From contig JBGTNK010000045.1 of assembly GCA_041743125.1 (NCBI GenBank), positions 1-64,000 of the forward strand: a stretch of 64,000 nucleotides of DNA, in the 5' to 3' direction. This document shows, in pieces, positions 52,895 through 60,968 of this stretch. A program made the position numbers and the translations under genes. The DNA is from Terrimonas_B sp041743125. Its GTDB lineage: Bacteria; Bacteroidota; Bacteroidia; Chitinophagales; Chitinophagaceae. A model generated the notes under the pieces. That model saw nothing but the letters and a program-made list of their open reading frames with translations, did no database searches and was not told the DNA's origin. Numbering within the stretch: position 1 is the stretch's first letter; each line of letters starts with the position of its first letter.

Positions 52895-54343
52895 CTACAA
52901 ATCCACCACCCAGGTATCCTTACTTCCTCCTCCCTGCGATGAATTGACCACAAGGGATCCTTCCCGCAATGCCACCCTGGTCAAGCCTCCCGGCACCACT
53001 CTTATTCCATCAGGTCCGCAAAGAGCATATGGTCTAAGATCCACATGACGGGGTTGCAGTTTGCCATCAATAAAACAGGGTACTGTTGAAAGCTTAATGA
53101 TGGGCTGAGCAATGAATTCCCTCGGGGTTTCAAGAATGGCTTTCTTTATTCCTTTCAGATCTTCCGGGCTGGCTATATTTCCCATTACCATACCATATCC
53201 ACCGGATTGATTCGTCCTTTTGATCACCATTTTTTCAATATTATCAAAAACATGATTTCTTTCTTCTTCGTTTTCTAAACTATGTGTAGGAACATTAGGC
53301 AAAATGGGTTCTTCATTCAGGTAATATTTTATCATGGCCGGTACATAGGCATATACCGCCTTATCATCGGCCACTCCATTACCTACAGCGTTGACAATAG
53401 CGATATTTCCTTTGCGATAGGCACTCATTAAACCAGGAACTCCTAAGGCGCTTTCTGGACGAAATACTAATGGATCCAGGTAATCGTCGTCAATTCTCCT
53501 GTATATAACGTGTATCTGCTGCAAACCGGAAGTGGTTTTCATATACACTTTTTGATTATCCACCAGCAGGTCTCTTCCTTCCACTAATGGAATACCCATT
53601 TGTCTTGCAAGGAATGTATGCTCGAAATATGCAGAATTATAAACGCCCGGTGTTAATAAAGCCACTGTAGGATTTGCCAATTGCTGTGGTGCCAGGCTTA
53701 CCAGTATATTATGCAATAGCAAAGGATAATTATTGATCATTCGGGCCCGGCTATTTGATAACATACCCGGAAAGATTTTCTTGGTCACCTCCCGGTTTTC
53801 AAGCATGTAAGAAACACCGGAAGGTGTACGCAGGTTGTCTTCTAAAATATAAAACGTACCGTCCTCGCTGCGTATCAGATCAATGCCGGAAATATGAACA
53901 TAAAGATCATGCGGGACGGATATACCTACCACCTCCCTTGTATACTGAGGACAGGAAGCAACTAATTCTGCGGGAATTATATTTTCTTTTAAAATGGTTT
54001 GATCAGAATAAATATCTTTCAGAAATAAATTCAATGCCCTTAGTCTTTGTTTTATTCCTAGCTCGATATGGCTCCACTCTGCGCCGGTTAATATGCGGGG
54101 AATGATGTCAAAAGGGAATATTTTTTCGATACCCGCATTGTCACTATATACTGTAAAAGTGATCCCCTGGTTCATAAACAGTTCCCCGGCCATTTTATCT
54201 TTTTGCAACAAAATTTCAAGGGCATATTTTGTGAAATCATTATAAACCTGCCCATATTGGGTGCGGATCTGGCCTTCCCCGCACATCTCATCCCAGGTAC
54301 CCGGGTAGGTCTTATATTCTTCAAAAAGTTGATGACCTGTCAT
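52895..54343 (-). CDS. Circularly permuted type 2 ATP-grasp protein (DUF404/DUF407)
   Basis: About 482 residues of the circularly permuted ATP-grasp family. Opening residues YKTYPGTWDEM (about 10-20), FDIIPRILTGAEW (about 78-90), SGIDLIRSEDGTFYILEDNLRTPSGVSY (about 150-177, split here for reading), RTNQSGGYGMVMG (about 376-388), and the end VVNSSQGGGSKDTWVV are characteristic. ATP-grasp enzymes join carboxylates to amines with ATP, so this is the likely synthetase of the three-gene operon. The frame opens upstream at TTG 54400, within a leader hairpin, but the Met at 54343 gives the family N-terminus. The leader carries a terminator-like hairpin (54361-54402). Confidence 0.93.
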   Translation of the reverse strand: MTGHQLFEEYKTYPGTWDEMCGEGQIRTQYGQVYNDFTKYALEILLQKDKMAGELFMNQGITFTVYSDNAGIEKIFPFDIIPRILTGAEWSHIELGIKQRLRALNLFLKDIYSDQTILKENIIPAELVASCPQYTREVVGISVPHDLYVHISGIDLIRSEDGTFYILEDNLRTPSGVSYMLENREVTKKIFPGMLSNSRARMINNYPLLLHNILVSLAPQQLANPTVALLTPGVYNSAYFEHTFLARQMGIPLVEGRDLLVDNQKVYMKTTSGLQQIHVIYRRIDDDYLDPLVFRPESALGVPGLMSAYRKGNIAIVNAVGNGVADDKAVYAYVPAMIKYYLNEEPILPNVPTHSLENEEERNHVFDNIEKMVIKRTNQSGGYGMVMGNIASPEDLKGIKKAILETPREFIAQPIIKLSTVPCFIDGKLQPRHVDLRPYALCGPDGIRVVPGGLTRVALREGSLVVNSSQGGGSKDTWVVDL

Positions 54344-54360
54344 AGCAATTATTTGGTAAA

Positions 54361-54402
54361 ATAAAAAAGGTTGCCTTACATCATGGGTATGTGTAAGCAA
54401 CC
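54361..54402 (-). promoter_or_regulatory. Terminator-like hairpin in the ATP-grasp leader, candidate attenuator
   Basis: On the minus strand GGTTGCTTACA (54402-54392) pairs with TGTAAGGCAACC (54380-54369), with one bulged base and an 11-base loop. The stem is followed at once by TTTTTTATTTT. This is an intrinsic terminator shape, yet it lies 18 bases upstream of the start codon of the minus-strand operon and follows no minus-strand gene. It may control read-through into the operon. Confidence 0.55.
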
Positions 54403-54710
54403 GTATGACCGAATATAATGAATCTATCGGAATTTTCCTGCCTTTAAAGGGATAGTTTTAAAATGGAACTGCTCATTGCTCAGCAGGAAAAACTCCTTTA
54501 TTAGAGATTCCGGGTTAATATGAAATAACTGATATCAGAATAAATGAACCAATATTTCGTTTCAGGAAGGAGTGAGCAAGAAAAATATATTTTCTATATT
54601 GAGTGTTTTCAGAATAAAAACGTGGATATATTTTTTATCAGGGCCATCGCCGTATAGATGCTTTTACTTTTTTAATTATTGTTTTTGTATTTTGAAAAAT
54701 TGAATATTGG
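54403..54710. other. Divergent gap between ATP-grasp operon and protease
   Basis: A 308-base AT-rich gap between divergent genes. It should hold promoters for both. TATTTTG at 54688 resembles a -7 element for the protease but has no TTG at the right distance. No gene or RNA recognised. Confidence 0.5.
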
Positions 54711-56102
54711 ATGTTAAAGATGATAAATAAGGTTTTTGTTCTTGCTTTTACTTCACTATGGGTTGCCCATGCAGATGGCCAGGTTATTTCAGCGGAACAA
54801 AATTATGCCGGTAATTCACCTGCCGTAGCTATGGTGCAAACGGTATATACTGCTAAAGTTTATGTAAATAAAGTGGAGATAAATGAAGGGAGATTTGCCC
54901 AGTTGGTTGATTCTGTAAAAAGGTTGGATACCACAGACAATATGTTCTCACCCGAAGAAAAGCTGGATATTGTGGTAAAGGCTTTATACAATGCACCATT
55001 TCGTTATTTTTCAGCTACTACAGAATATTTCAGACAGAACCACAGAATAATATCATCAGGAACTGGTTTTTTTATTACGGGTGATGGTTATTTTATTACC
55101 AATGCACATATTATTGACCGGGACAGCGCATTTATCCGCAAAAAATTTACTATGACCACTTATCAGGATGTAACGGATGAAAATATCAAAGCGTTGCAAT
55201 CTTCCTGGGATATGACGTTGAATGACGAACAGCGAACCTTACTAAATAATGCCTACAGTGCTATTTATTCGCAGGTTTCATCCATGATACTTTTTGATCT
55301 TAAACAGGAAATATTTGTGCAATCCAGGATTGATGCGAATAACGATCATCTGATCACTAAAAGAATGCCTGCCAGGATCATTATTATGGGTAGCCCTATG
55401 CCAGGTAAGGATGTCGCCCTGTTAAAAGTGGATGGTGAACAGCAACTTCCAACTTTACCGTTTAGTAAAGATGGTGTTGCTAGAATTGGTGAGCAGGTAT
55501 TAGTATACGGGTATCCCGAGCCCGTTACAGCAAATACTTTTCTTGCAAGGGAAACGAATATTGAACCAACTCTTACTTCAGGGATCGTAAGTGCTATTAA
55601 AAAGTCGGTGGGAGGATGGCCAGTGATACAGATAGATGCTATTATTACACACGGAAGCAGCGGAAGCCCGGTTTGTGATAATACAGGGAAAGTTATTGGA
55701 CTGGCTACTTTTGGAACCCTGGAACAAAAAACCGGTGGCCTCGCGGCGGGTTATAATTTTGCCATTCCTGTTTCCATAATCAAAGAGTTCATAGATACTG
55801 TAAATGTAAAACCCAGGATGAGCCAGGCTTCCCTTGCCTTTAATAAAGGCCTTGATTTTTTTTATAGTGGTTATTATGTAAAAGCATTGAAGCGATTTTC
55901 AGGTGTTAGAAAAATTAACAGTGATTTTCCTTTATTAAATTACTTCATTGAAACCACGGCACAGAAAATAAAAGTGGGAAATGACAGGGACCTGCAAAGG
56001 ACAAAATCAATATTCAGGATTTTTGCAGTGATACTTATTGTCGGGGGAATATTTATTTATTACCGGTGGAGACAAAAAGAAAGAATTAGTTCCCTTAATT
56101 AA
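54711..56102 (+). CDS. S1C trypsin-like serine protease with C-terminal membrane helix
   Basis: A 463-residue protein. After a signal sequence (about 1-23) and an N-terminal helical region, a trypsin-like fold carries a DegP-type triad: His133 in TNAHII, Asp234 in KDVALLKV and Ser317 in HGSSGSP. The stretch between His and Asp is about 100 residues, longer than in DegP, and there is no PDZ domain. After the protease comes a short TPR-like region (SLAFNKGLDFFYSGYYVKAL, about 365-384) and a single membrane helix near the C-terminus (about 437-453) with a basic tail. It is therefore probably anchored in the inner membrane facing the periplasm. Substrates unknown. Its stop overlaps that of the convergent membrane-protein gene. 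Confidence 0.88.
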   Translation: MLKMINKVFVLAFTSLWVAHADGQVISAEQNYAGNSPAVAMVQTVYTAKVYVNKVEINEGRFAQLVDSVKRLDTTDNMFSPEEKLDIVVKALYNAPFRYFSATTEYFRQNHRIISSGTGFFITGDGYFITNAHIIDRDSAFIRKKFTMTTYQDVTDENIKALQSSWDMTLNDEQRTLLNNAYSAIYSQVSSMILFDLKQEIFVQSRIDANNDHLITKRMPARIIIMGSPMPGKDVALLKVDGEQQLPTLPFSKDGVARIGEQVLVYGYPEPVTANTFLARETNIEPTLTSGIVSAIKKSVGGWPVIQIDAIITHGSSGSPVCDNTGKVIGLATFGTLEQKTGGLAAGYNFAIPVSIIKEFIDTVNVKPRMSQASLAFNKGLDFFYSGYYVKALKRFSGVRKINSDFPLLNYFIETTAQKIKVGNDRDLQRTKSIFRIFAVILIVGGIFIYYRWRQKERISSLN

Positions 56103-56587
56103 GTTTCTTCAAATTCAAACTTCCTTTTCAAAAAGTTGGCTGATAATTCAAATCTCAATTTAACCATGCCATACAGGATGAGAAACTGGAATATCAGCAT
56201 CATGATATAGATGAAAAGCATGAGATATACACCTGAAGAAAACCTCAGAATATTTTTGCCAGTGAGTTTGGCCAATTGAATCAAAGAATTTATTTCTGAG
56301 AAAACAAAGCCAAATAAGATTGAAAGGAATAAAAAATTGACCAGGAATAACCTGTTGAAATTTTTTTTCTGGATATCATTCAGCGGCTCATCAGGATAAT
56401 TATTATTGAGCAGGTTGACAGCGGTTATGGTCAGCAAAACCATTGTAAAAAAAAGTGCCAACCCTAAAATACCTCCCCAGGAGGCCTGAAGAAAGAAATG
56501 AAAAAGGATGTCCATTAAATTTAATGCAGCCGCTATCATCTGCACAATACAAATGGCTCTGAAAAGTTTCCAGCGTAGGGGCATCAT
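56099..56587 (-). CDS. Four-helix membrane protein of unknown function
   Basis: A 162-residue integral membrane protein with about four hydrophobic helices (around 9-32, 38-60, 80-100 and 120-145) and a basic C-terminal tail (NFLKRKFEFEET). I do not recognise a named family. Its ATG overlaps the aspS stop codon (ATGA), so it is translationally coupled to aspS and co-transcribed with it. Its own stop shares TTAA with the stop of the convergent protease gene. No motif suggests a function. Confidence 0.8.
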   Translation of the reverse strand: MMPLRWKLFRAICIVQMIAAALNLMDILFHFFLQASWGGILGLALFFTMVLLTITAVNLLNNNYPDEPLNDIQKKNFNRLFLVNFLFLSILFGFVFSEINSLIQLAKLTGKNILRFSSGVYLMLFIYIMMLIFQFLILYGMVKLRFELSANFLKRKFEFEET

Positions 56588-58413
56588 TCTTTCAGATCCA
56601 ATTTTAATTGTAACTCTTCAAATTGTTTGTCATCAATTATTGCCGGAGCATCAAGCATGACATCGCGGCCGCTGTTATTTTTGGGGAAGGCTATAAAATC
56701 ACGGATGCTTTCACTGCCACCTAATATTGAACAAAGCCGGTCGAAGCCGAATGCAATTCCCCCATGCGGTGGGGCTCCATATTCAAAGGCTCCGAGCAGA
56801 AATCCAAATTTGTGTTGTTGTTCCGCCGCATCCATGCCCAGGGCCGAAAACATTTTTTCCTGTAATTCTTTTTGAAAGATGCGGATAGAGCCACCTCCAA
56901 TTTCATTTCCGTTCAATACCATATCATAGGCGTTTGCCTTTATACCCGCATAGGGATGTTGCAGGTATTCATCTGCATGCTCAATAACAGGGTTGTTACT
57001 GATCATTATTTCTATCTGCTCAGGTTTTGGTGATGTAAACGGATGATGCCTGGCTACCCACCGGTTCCCATCTTCATCGTATTCAAACAATGGAAAGTCC
57101 AGAACCCAGAGCAATCTGAATTCATCATCCTTTCGTAATCCCAGGATTTTCCCCATTTCAAGACGCAATTCACTGATAGCTTTTCTTGTTCTTTCCTCTG
57201 CACCGGCTAATATTAAAACAAGATCACCAGTTTTTGCACTTGCCGCATCAGCAATTGCTTTTAATTTTTCTTCTGAAAAAAATTTATCGATGCTGCTTTT
57301 ATAGGTGCCGTCCTTGTTGCATTTTATAAAGGCCAAACCTTTCATTCCTATTTGCGGCCGCTTGACCCATTCCGTTAGTTCGTCGGTTTGCTTACGACTA
57401 TACTCGCTGCAACCGGGTACAGCTATGGCAAGCACTGTTTCAGCATCATCAAACACTTTAAAGCCTGCGCTATCTATTAATTCTCTTTGATCGTTTTTGC
57501 TGGTATATACTGAGGCTGGTTTTTTCAGATTAAGCAACTGCATGACAAACCGGATATCGGGTTTGTCATTACCATAGTTCCACATCGCATCTTCCCATGT
57601 CATTCGCTGAACAGCATCGGTGTAATGTATATTTTTTACTTCCTTAAAAATATATTTGATAAGACCTTCAAACATTATAAGGATATCTTCCTGTTCTACA
57701 AAAGCCATTTCACAATCTATCTGTGTAAATTCCGGCTGGCGATCTGCCCGGAGATCTTCATCCCTGAAACATTTTACAATCTGGTAATAGCGGTCGTAAC
57801 CACTTACCATTAATAACTGTTTAAACGTTTGCGGTGATTGCGGTAAGGCATAGAACTGCCCGGGATTCATCCGGGAGGGTACCACAAAATCCCGGGCTCC
57901 TTCCGGTGTAGATTTGATAAGAAAGGGGGTTTCAATATCCATAAATCCCATACTATGCAGGTAGTTTCTGGCGGCACGACCTGCTGCATACCGCAATTCA
58001 AGATTCTTTTTTACAGCGTTTCTTCTTAAATCCAGAAAGCGATATTTCATACGCAGATCATCACCGCCATCAGTTTTATCCTCAATAGTAAATGGCGGCA
58101 CAACCGATTTATTCAAAATGCGGAACGATGAAATATTTATTTCAATGTCGCCAGTGGGTAAGTTGGGATTTTTATTACTTCTTTCGTTTGCTATACCGGT
58201 GGCTTGTATTACAAATTCACGACCAAGGGGATTGTCATCCAGTTCTTTTGTAAGTTCTTCGCCGAATAATAATTGGGTAATACCAAAGCGATCACGAAGG
58301 TCCACAAAAGTAATAGCTCCGAATTTCCGAATCGTTTGCACCCAACCGGCCAGGGTAATTTGTTCTGAGATATTCTTTAATCTTAATTCGCCGCAGGTAT
58401 GGGTTCTGTACAT
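56584..58413 (-). CDS. aspS: Aspartyl-tRNA synthetase
   Basis: A full-length 609-residue class IIb synthetase of bacterial type. The N-terminal OB-fold anticodon domain (about 1-110) opens MYRTHTCGEL. Motif 2 is FRDEDLRADRQPEFTQIDCEM (about 216-236), the bacterial GAD insertion lies at about 290-420, and motif 3 is GIAFGFDRL near 560-568. It charges tRNA-Asp (or Asp and Asn in organisms that use the amidotransferase route). A good Bacteroidota promoter lies just upstream (58439-58469), giving a leader of about 20 bases. It is co-transcribed with the small membrane-protein gene behind it. Confidence 0.98.
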   Translation of the reverse strand: MYRTHTCGELRLKNISEQITLAGWVQTIRKFGAITFVDLRDRFGITQLLFGEELTKELDDNPLGREFVIQATGIANERSNKNPNLPTGDIEINISSFRILNKSVVPPFTIEDKTDGGDDLRMKYRFLDLRRNAVKKNLELRYAAGRAARNYLHSMGFMDIETPFLIKSTPEGARDFVVPSRMNPGQFYALPQSPQTFKQLLMVSGYDRYYQIVKCFRDEDLRADRQPEFTQIDCEMAFVEQEDILIMFEGLIKYIFKEVKNIHYTDAVQRMTWEDAMWNYGNDKPDIRFVMQLLNLKKPASVYTSKNDQRELIDSAGFKVFDDAETVLAIAVPGCSEYSRKQTDELTEWVKRPQIGMKGLAFIKCNKDGTYKSSIDKFFSEEKLKAIADAASAKTGDLVLILAGAEERTRKAISELRLEMGKILGLRKDDEFRLLWVLDFPLFEYDEDGNRWVARHHPFTSPKPEQIEIMISNNPVIEHADEYLQHPYAGIKANAYDMVLNGNEIGGGSIRIFQKELQEKMFSALGMDAAEQQHKFGFLLGAFEYGAPPHGGIAFGFDRLCSILGGSESIRDFIAFPKNNSGRDVMLDAPAIIDDKQFEELQLKLDLKE

Positions 58414-58438
58414 GATTTTCCTTCTTTTTTCTGAGGCG

Positions 58439-58469
58439 CAAAGATAGTAAGGTGTAATCTACCTGCCAA
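58439..58469 (-). promoter_or_regulatory. Bacteroidota-type promoter of aspS
   Basis: On the minus strand TTG (58469-58467) is followed after 20 bases by TATCTTTG (58446-58439), an exact match to the TAnnTTTG -7 consensus of Bacteroidota primary sigma factors, with normal spacing. Transcription would begin about 20 bases before the aspS ATG. Confidence 0.75.
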
Positions 58470-58873
58470 TTCACCCGGGTAAAGCGGAAGACTCTTTCCT
58501 AATAGTTTATAGCTTTATTTTTCAAGCGAAGATTTGTATACAATACCTGTTGGTATTTCTAATTAAATGAAGTGATTTATCGGTTTAATAAAAAACGATT
58601 CTGCAGAATTAGCATGCGCATATCCTGAAACCAGGAGTATTTGGTTTATTCGCAGCCGTAATAAATGAACCTCCAGCTAGAAATAAAAGCTGCCAATTTT
58701 TATGATAGGTCATTCATATTCAAATTTAATAAGATCATGACCCTACACCGGATAGGAAAAACATCATACATCCATCACAGCAATGAGAAATAATCGACCT
58801 TAATAGAAGGTTGATTAATAAGTGATTTGTAAATAAAACGTAAATTTACCATCGGAAAATAACCTGTATGCGC
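58470..58873. other. Gap between aspS and the M90 peptidase gene
   Basis: About 400 AT-rich bases between divergent genes (the full gap is 58414-58922). No coding frame, RNA gene or strong hairpin was recognised apart from the promoters at both ends. Confidence 0.5.
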
Positions 58874-58904
58874 TTGCAAGTTGAACATTCGTTGTCTATA
58901 TTTA
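58874..58904 (+). promoter_or_regulatory. Candidate promoter of the M90 peptidase gene
   Basis: TTG (58874-58876), a 20-base spacer, and TATATTTA (58897-58904), one mismatch from TAnnTTTG. Transcription would start near 58911, 12 bases before the ATG at 58923, which supports that start over the TTG at 58881. Confidence 0.5.
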
Positions 58905-58922
58905 ACAACCGAACCGTACACT

Positions 58923-59705
58923 ATGCAATCAATCCTGCAAAGGCTGAGTAATTTGTTTTTTAAAGCCGCTATTACTGCTTCAGCGCCCCAGGCTGAGGAA
59001 ATTGAAATCGATGATTCCATTTTTAATAATTATTCCTTTATAATCGGAAGCCTGTTCACTTATTTCAATGATTTACCCCGCGAATCCAAATGGAAATTTG
59101 TAAAAAGGGCTCACCAGTTCCGGAAGCAAAAGAAATTTCATTTTATTGGGTTAGAGAATAATGAAGAAACAGCCATCCTGGTTAGTTCCTCAGCGGTGCA
59201 GGTAACGTTTGGTTTAAAAGATTACCAGCTTTCTTATTTTAAAGACATATATATTCTTGCGGATGCCTATCATATGGATAATGATGACAAATTATACATC
59301 GGGCATGTAGCGCCGGATGGCATTTACTTGTCCTGGAAACATTTTTTATATGGTTATTCCTATAAGAATGATAATATAAATGTAGCAGTGCATGAAATGG
59401 CACATGCTTTATTGTATAATAACTTCTTTGCACAATATGGCATTGATCCGCATTTCAGGTTGAATTATGAAAGATTTTCAACAAGTACAGGTCCCATACT
59501 TGCTGATGTTATAGCTAAAAGACGCAGTTATTTACGCAGTTATGCCTTTAGCAATATGCATGAGTTTTGGGCGGTAAGTGTAGAAGCTTTTTTTGAAAAT
59601 CCGGAAGGATTATTGAAGAATATGCCGGACCTGTATGAAGCTATAAGTCATGTATTGAATCAAAACCCTATAACAAAAACTAAACTTTTAAAATCAGAAT
59701 TATGA
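58923..59705 (+). CDS. MtfA-like zinc metallopeptidase (M90 family)
   Basis: About 260 residues. A gluzincin-like metal site is visible: VAVHEMAHALLYNN (HExxH near 157-161) and a downstream Glu in FWAVSVEAFFENPE (about 216-229), with KRRSYLRSYAF between them. This matches MtfA/M90 peptidases, of which E. coli MtfA regulates glucose uptake through Mlc; such a partner is not expected here. No signal peptide, so probably cytoplasmic. The frame can open at TTG 58881, but ATG 58923 is preferred because a promoter-like element lies between them. It is a single gene. Confidence 0.85.
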   Translation: MQSILQRLSNLFFKAAITASAPQAEEIEIDDSIFNNYSFIIGSLFTYFNDLPRESKWKFVKRAHQFRKQKKFHFIGLENNEETAILVSSSAVQVTFGLKDYQLSYFKDIYILADAYHMDNDDKLYIGHVAPDGIYLSWKHFLYGYSYKNDNINVAVHEMAHALLYNNFFAQYGIDPHFRLNYERFSTSTGPILADVIAKRRSYLRSYAFSNMHEFWAVSVEAFFENPEGLLKNMPDLYEAISHVLNQNPITKTKLLKSEL

Positions 59706-59817
59706 TCACCTTGTTTATTATCTACCATTGTCGTCGTTACATCCGTCAATACAAGCAAAAGCGAAACGCATCACTAATGCCATCCATCTGATCATTTTTC
59801 CCAAGCATAGAAAGACG

Positions 59818-60885
59818 TTAACTGCGGGCTAAAATTCTTGTAAACCTTTTTATATCCGCATCCTCATTTACAGATATTTGATAAATCAAATGATCTGCGA
59901 GTTGCTTTGCAAAGTACGGAGCCAGTGAACATCCTTTTGTACCCATACCATTAAGTATTCCAACGGAATTATGTGTAGGGTGAAGGCCTACAAACGGCCT
60001 TCTTTCCAAAGTGGCCGGTCGCAGGCCGGCACGATGCTCAAGCACCTTGAATGGGATTTTTAGCCATTGCTTTAACATCCGTTCTGTATTTTCCCTAAAG
60101 GCTGTTGTTGGATCAGCGTTTTCAAAATCCCACATATAATTGGAACCCACCCAAAATAAGTTTTCTTCTTTTCCTTTAATAGGAGCCAGGAGCATACTTT
60201 TTTTATAAATAAACTGGACAGGTAAATCGGGGATATGCAAAACCAGTGCTTCGCCTTTATTAGGAGCAAAAGGAAGAAGGTTGAAAAAGGGATTTTCTAT
60301 ACCTGCAGTACCATCGCAAAAGATGATCTTTCGGGCTACTATGTTTTTATAATTAATATTATTTGTTCCTGTTTTTAGATGGCTGATATCAAACGTCTCT
60401 TTTAATAATTGGCGATCCTTTTGCAGCTGGCTCCGCCAGGCTGGTAATAATGTTTCCACGTGAGCTGTATACACTGGCCTGATCTCTCCGCAGCCCAGAT
60501 CATTATTAAAAAGATGATTGAAATGATTTTGTTCAGGATAGGCATGAACATATTGATCACCAGCTTCAATTTTTTGCAGGTAAGTTTCCCGCATAAACGG
60601 GTTAGGAAAAAAATCAATAATACTTTTTTGAGAAATAGTTTCAATGCCCAGGTCGTCGCCGATCTCTCCATATGCCTTCCAGGCAAACGGGAGTATTTCA
60701 CTGGCCATCCATACCGTCACCAACCTACGACCGGTAACGGGGTTGATGATCCCGGCCGCTATTTTAGAAGGAGCATTTTTAAAATTGTCGTCAATAACTA
60801 AAAAGCTTTGCTTTTCTTTTTTCAGGTAATAGGAAAGAAAGGTACCGCTGATGCCCTGCCCGATAATAAGATAATCAACCTCCAT
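59818..60885 (-). CDS. FAD-dependent oxidoreductase (DAO family)
   Basis: A 355-residue flavoprotein of the D-amino-acid-oxidase/glycine-oxidase-like family. The FAD motif VDYLIIGQGISGTFLSYYL is at the very N-terminus, with GIINPVTGRRLV near 46-57. The C-terminal part has HRAGLRPATLERRPFVG (about 283-299) and NGMGTKGCSLAPYFA (about 314-328), which contact FAD. No signal peptide. The NPVTGRR segment recalls a Bacteroidota subgroup related to the MnmC oxidase domain. Substrate unknown. It lies alone, 83 bases downstream of the alpha-2-macroglobulin stop on the same strand. Confidence 0.9.
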   Translation of the reverse strand: MEVDYLIIGQGISGTFLSYYLKKEKQSFLVIDDNFKNAPSKIAAGIINPVTGRRLVTVWMASEILPFAWKAYGEIGDDLGIETISQKSIIDFFPNPFMRETYLQKIEAGDQYVHAYPEQNHFNHLFNNDLGCGEIRPVYTAHVETLLPAWRSQLQKDRQLLKETFDISHLKTGTNNINYKNIVARKIIFCDGTAGIENPFFNLLPFAPNKGEALVLHIPDLPVQFIYKKSMLLAPIKGKEENLFWVGSNYMWDFENADPTTAFRENTERMLKQWLKIPFKVLEHRAGLRPATLERRPFVGLHPTHNSVGILNGMGTKGCSLAPYFAKQLADHLIYQISVNEDADIKRFTRILARS

Positions 60886-60968
60886 CCTGCAAAAATAAGT
60901 TCATCAGCCAGTATTGTTGACCTTAAGGATAACTATAATAATCCCAATGATTTTATAACCACAATATT

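Noticed and set aside
60890..60897. Exact minus-strand TAnnTTTG (TATTTTTG) before the FAD oxidoreductase
   Set aside because: It lies only 5 bases from the start codon and has no TTG at the -33 distance, so it is probably chance.
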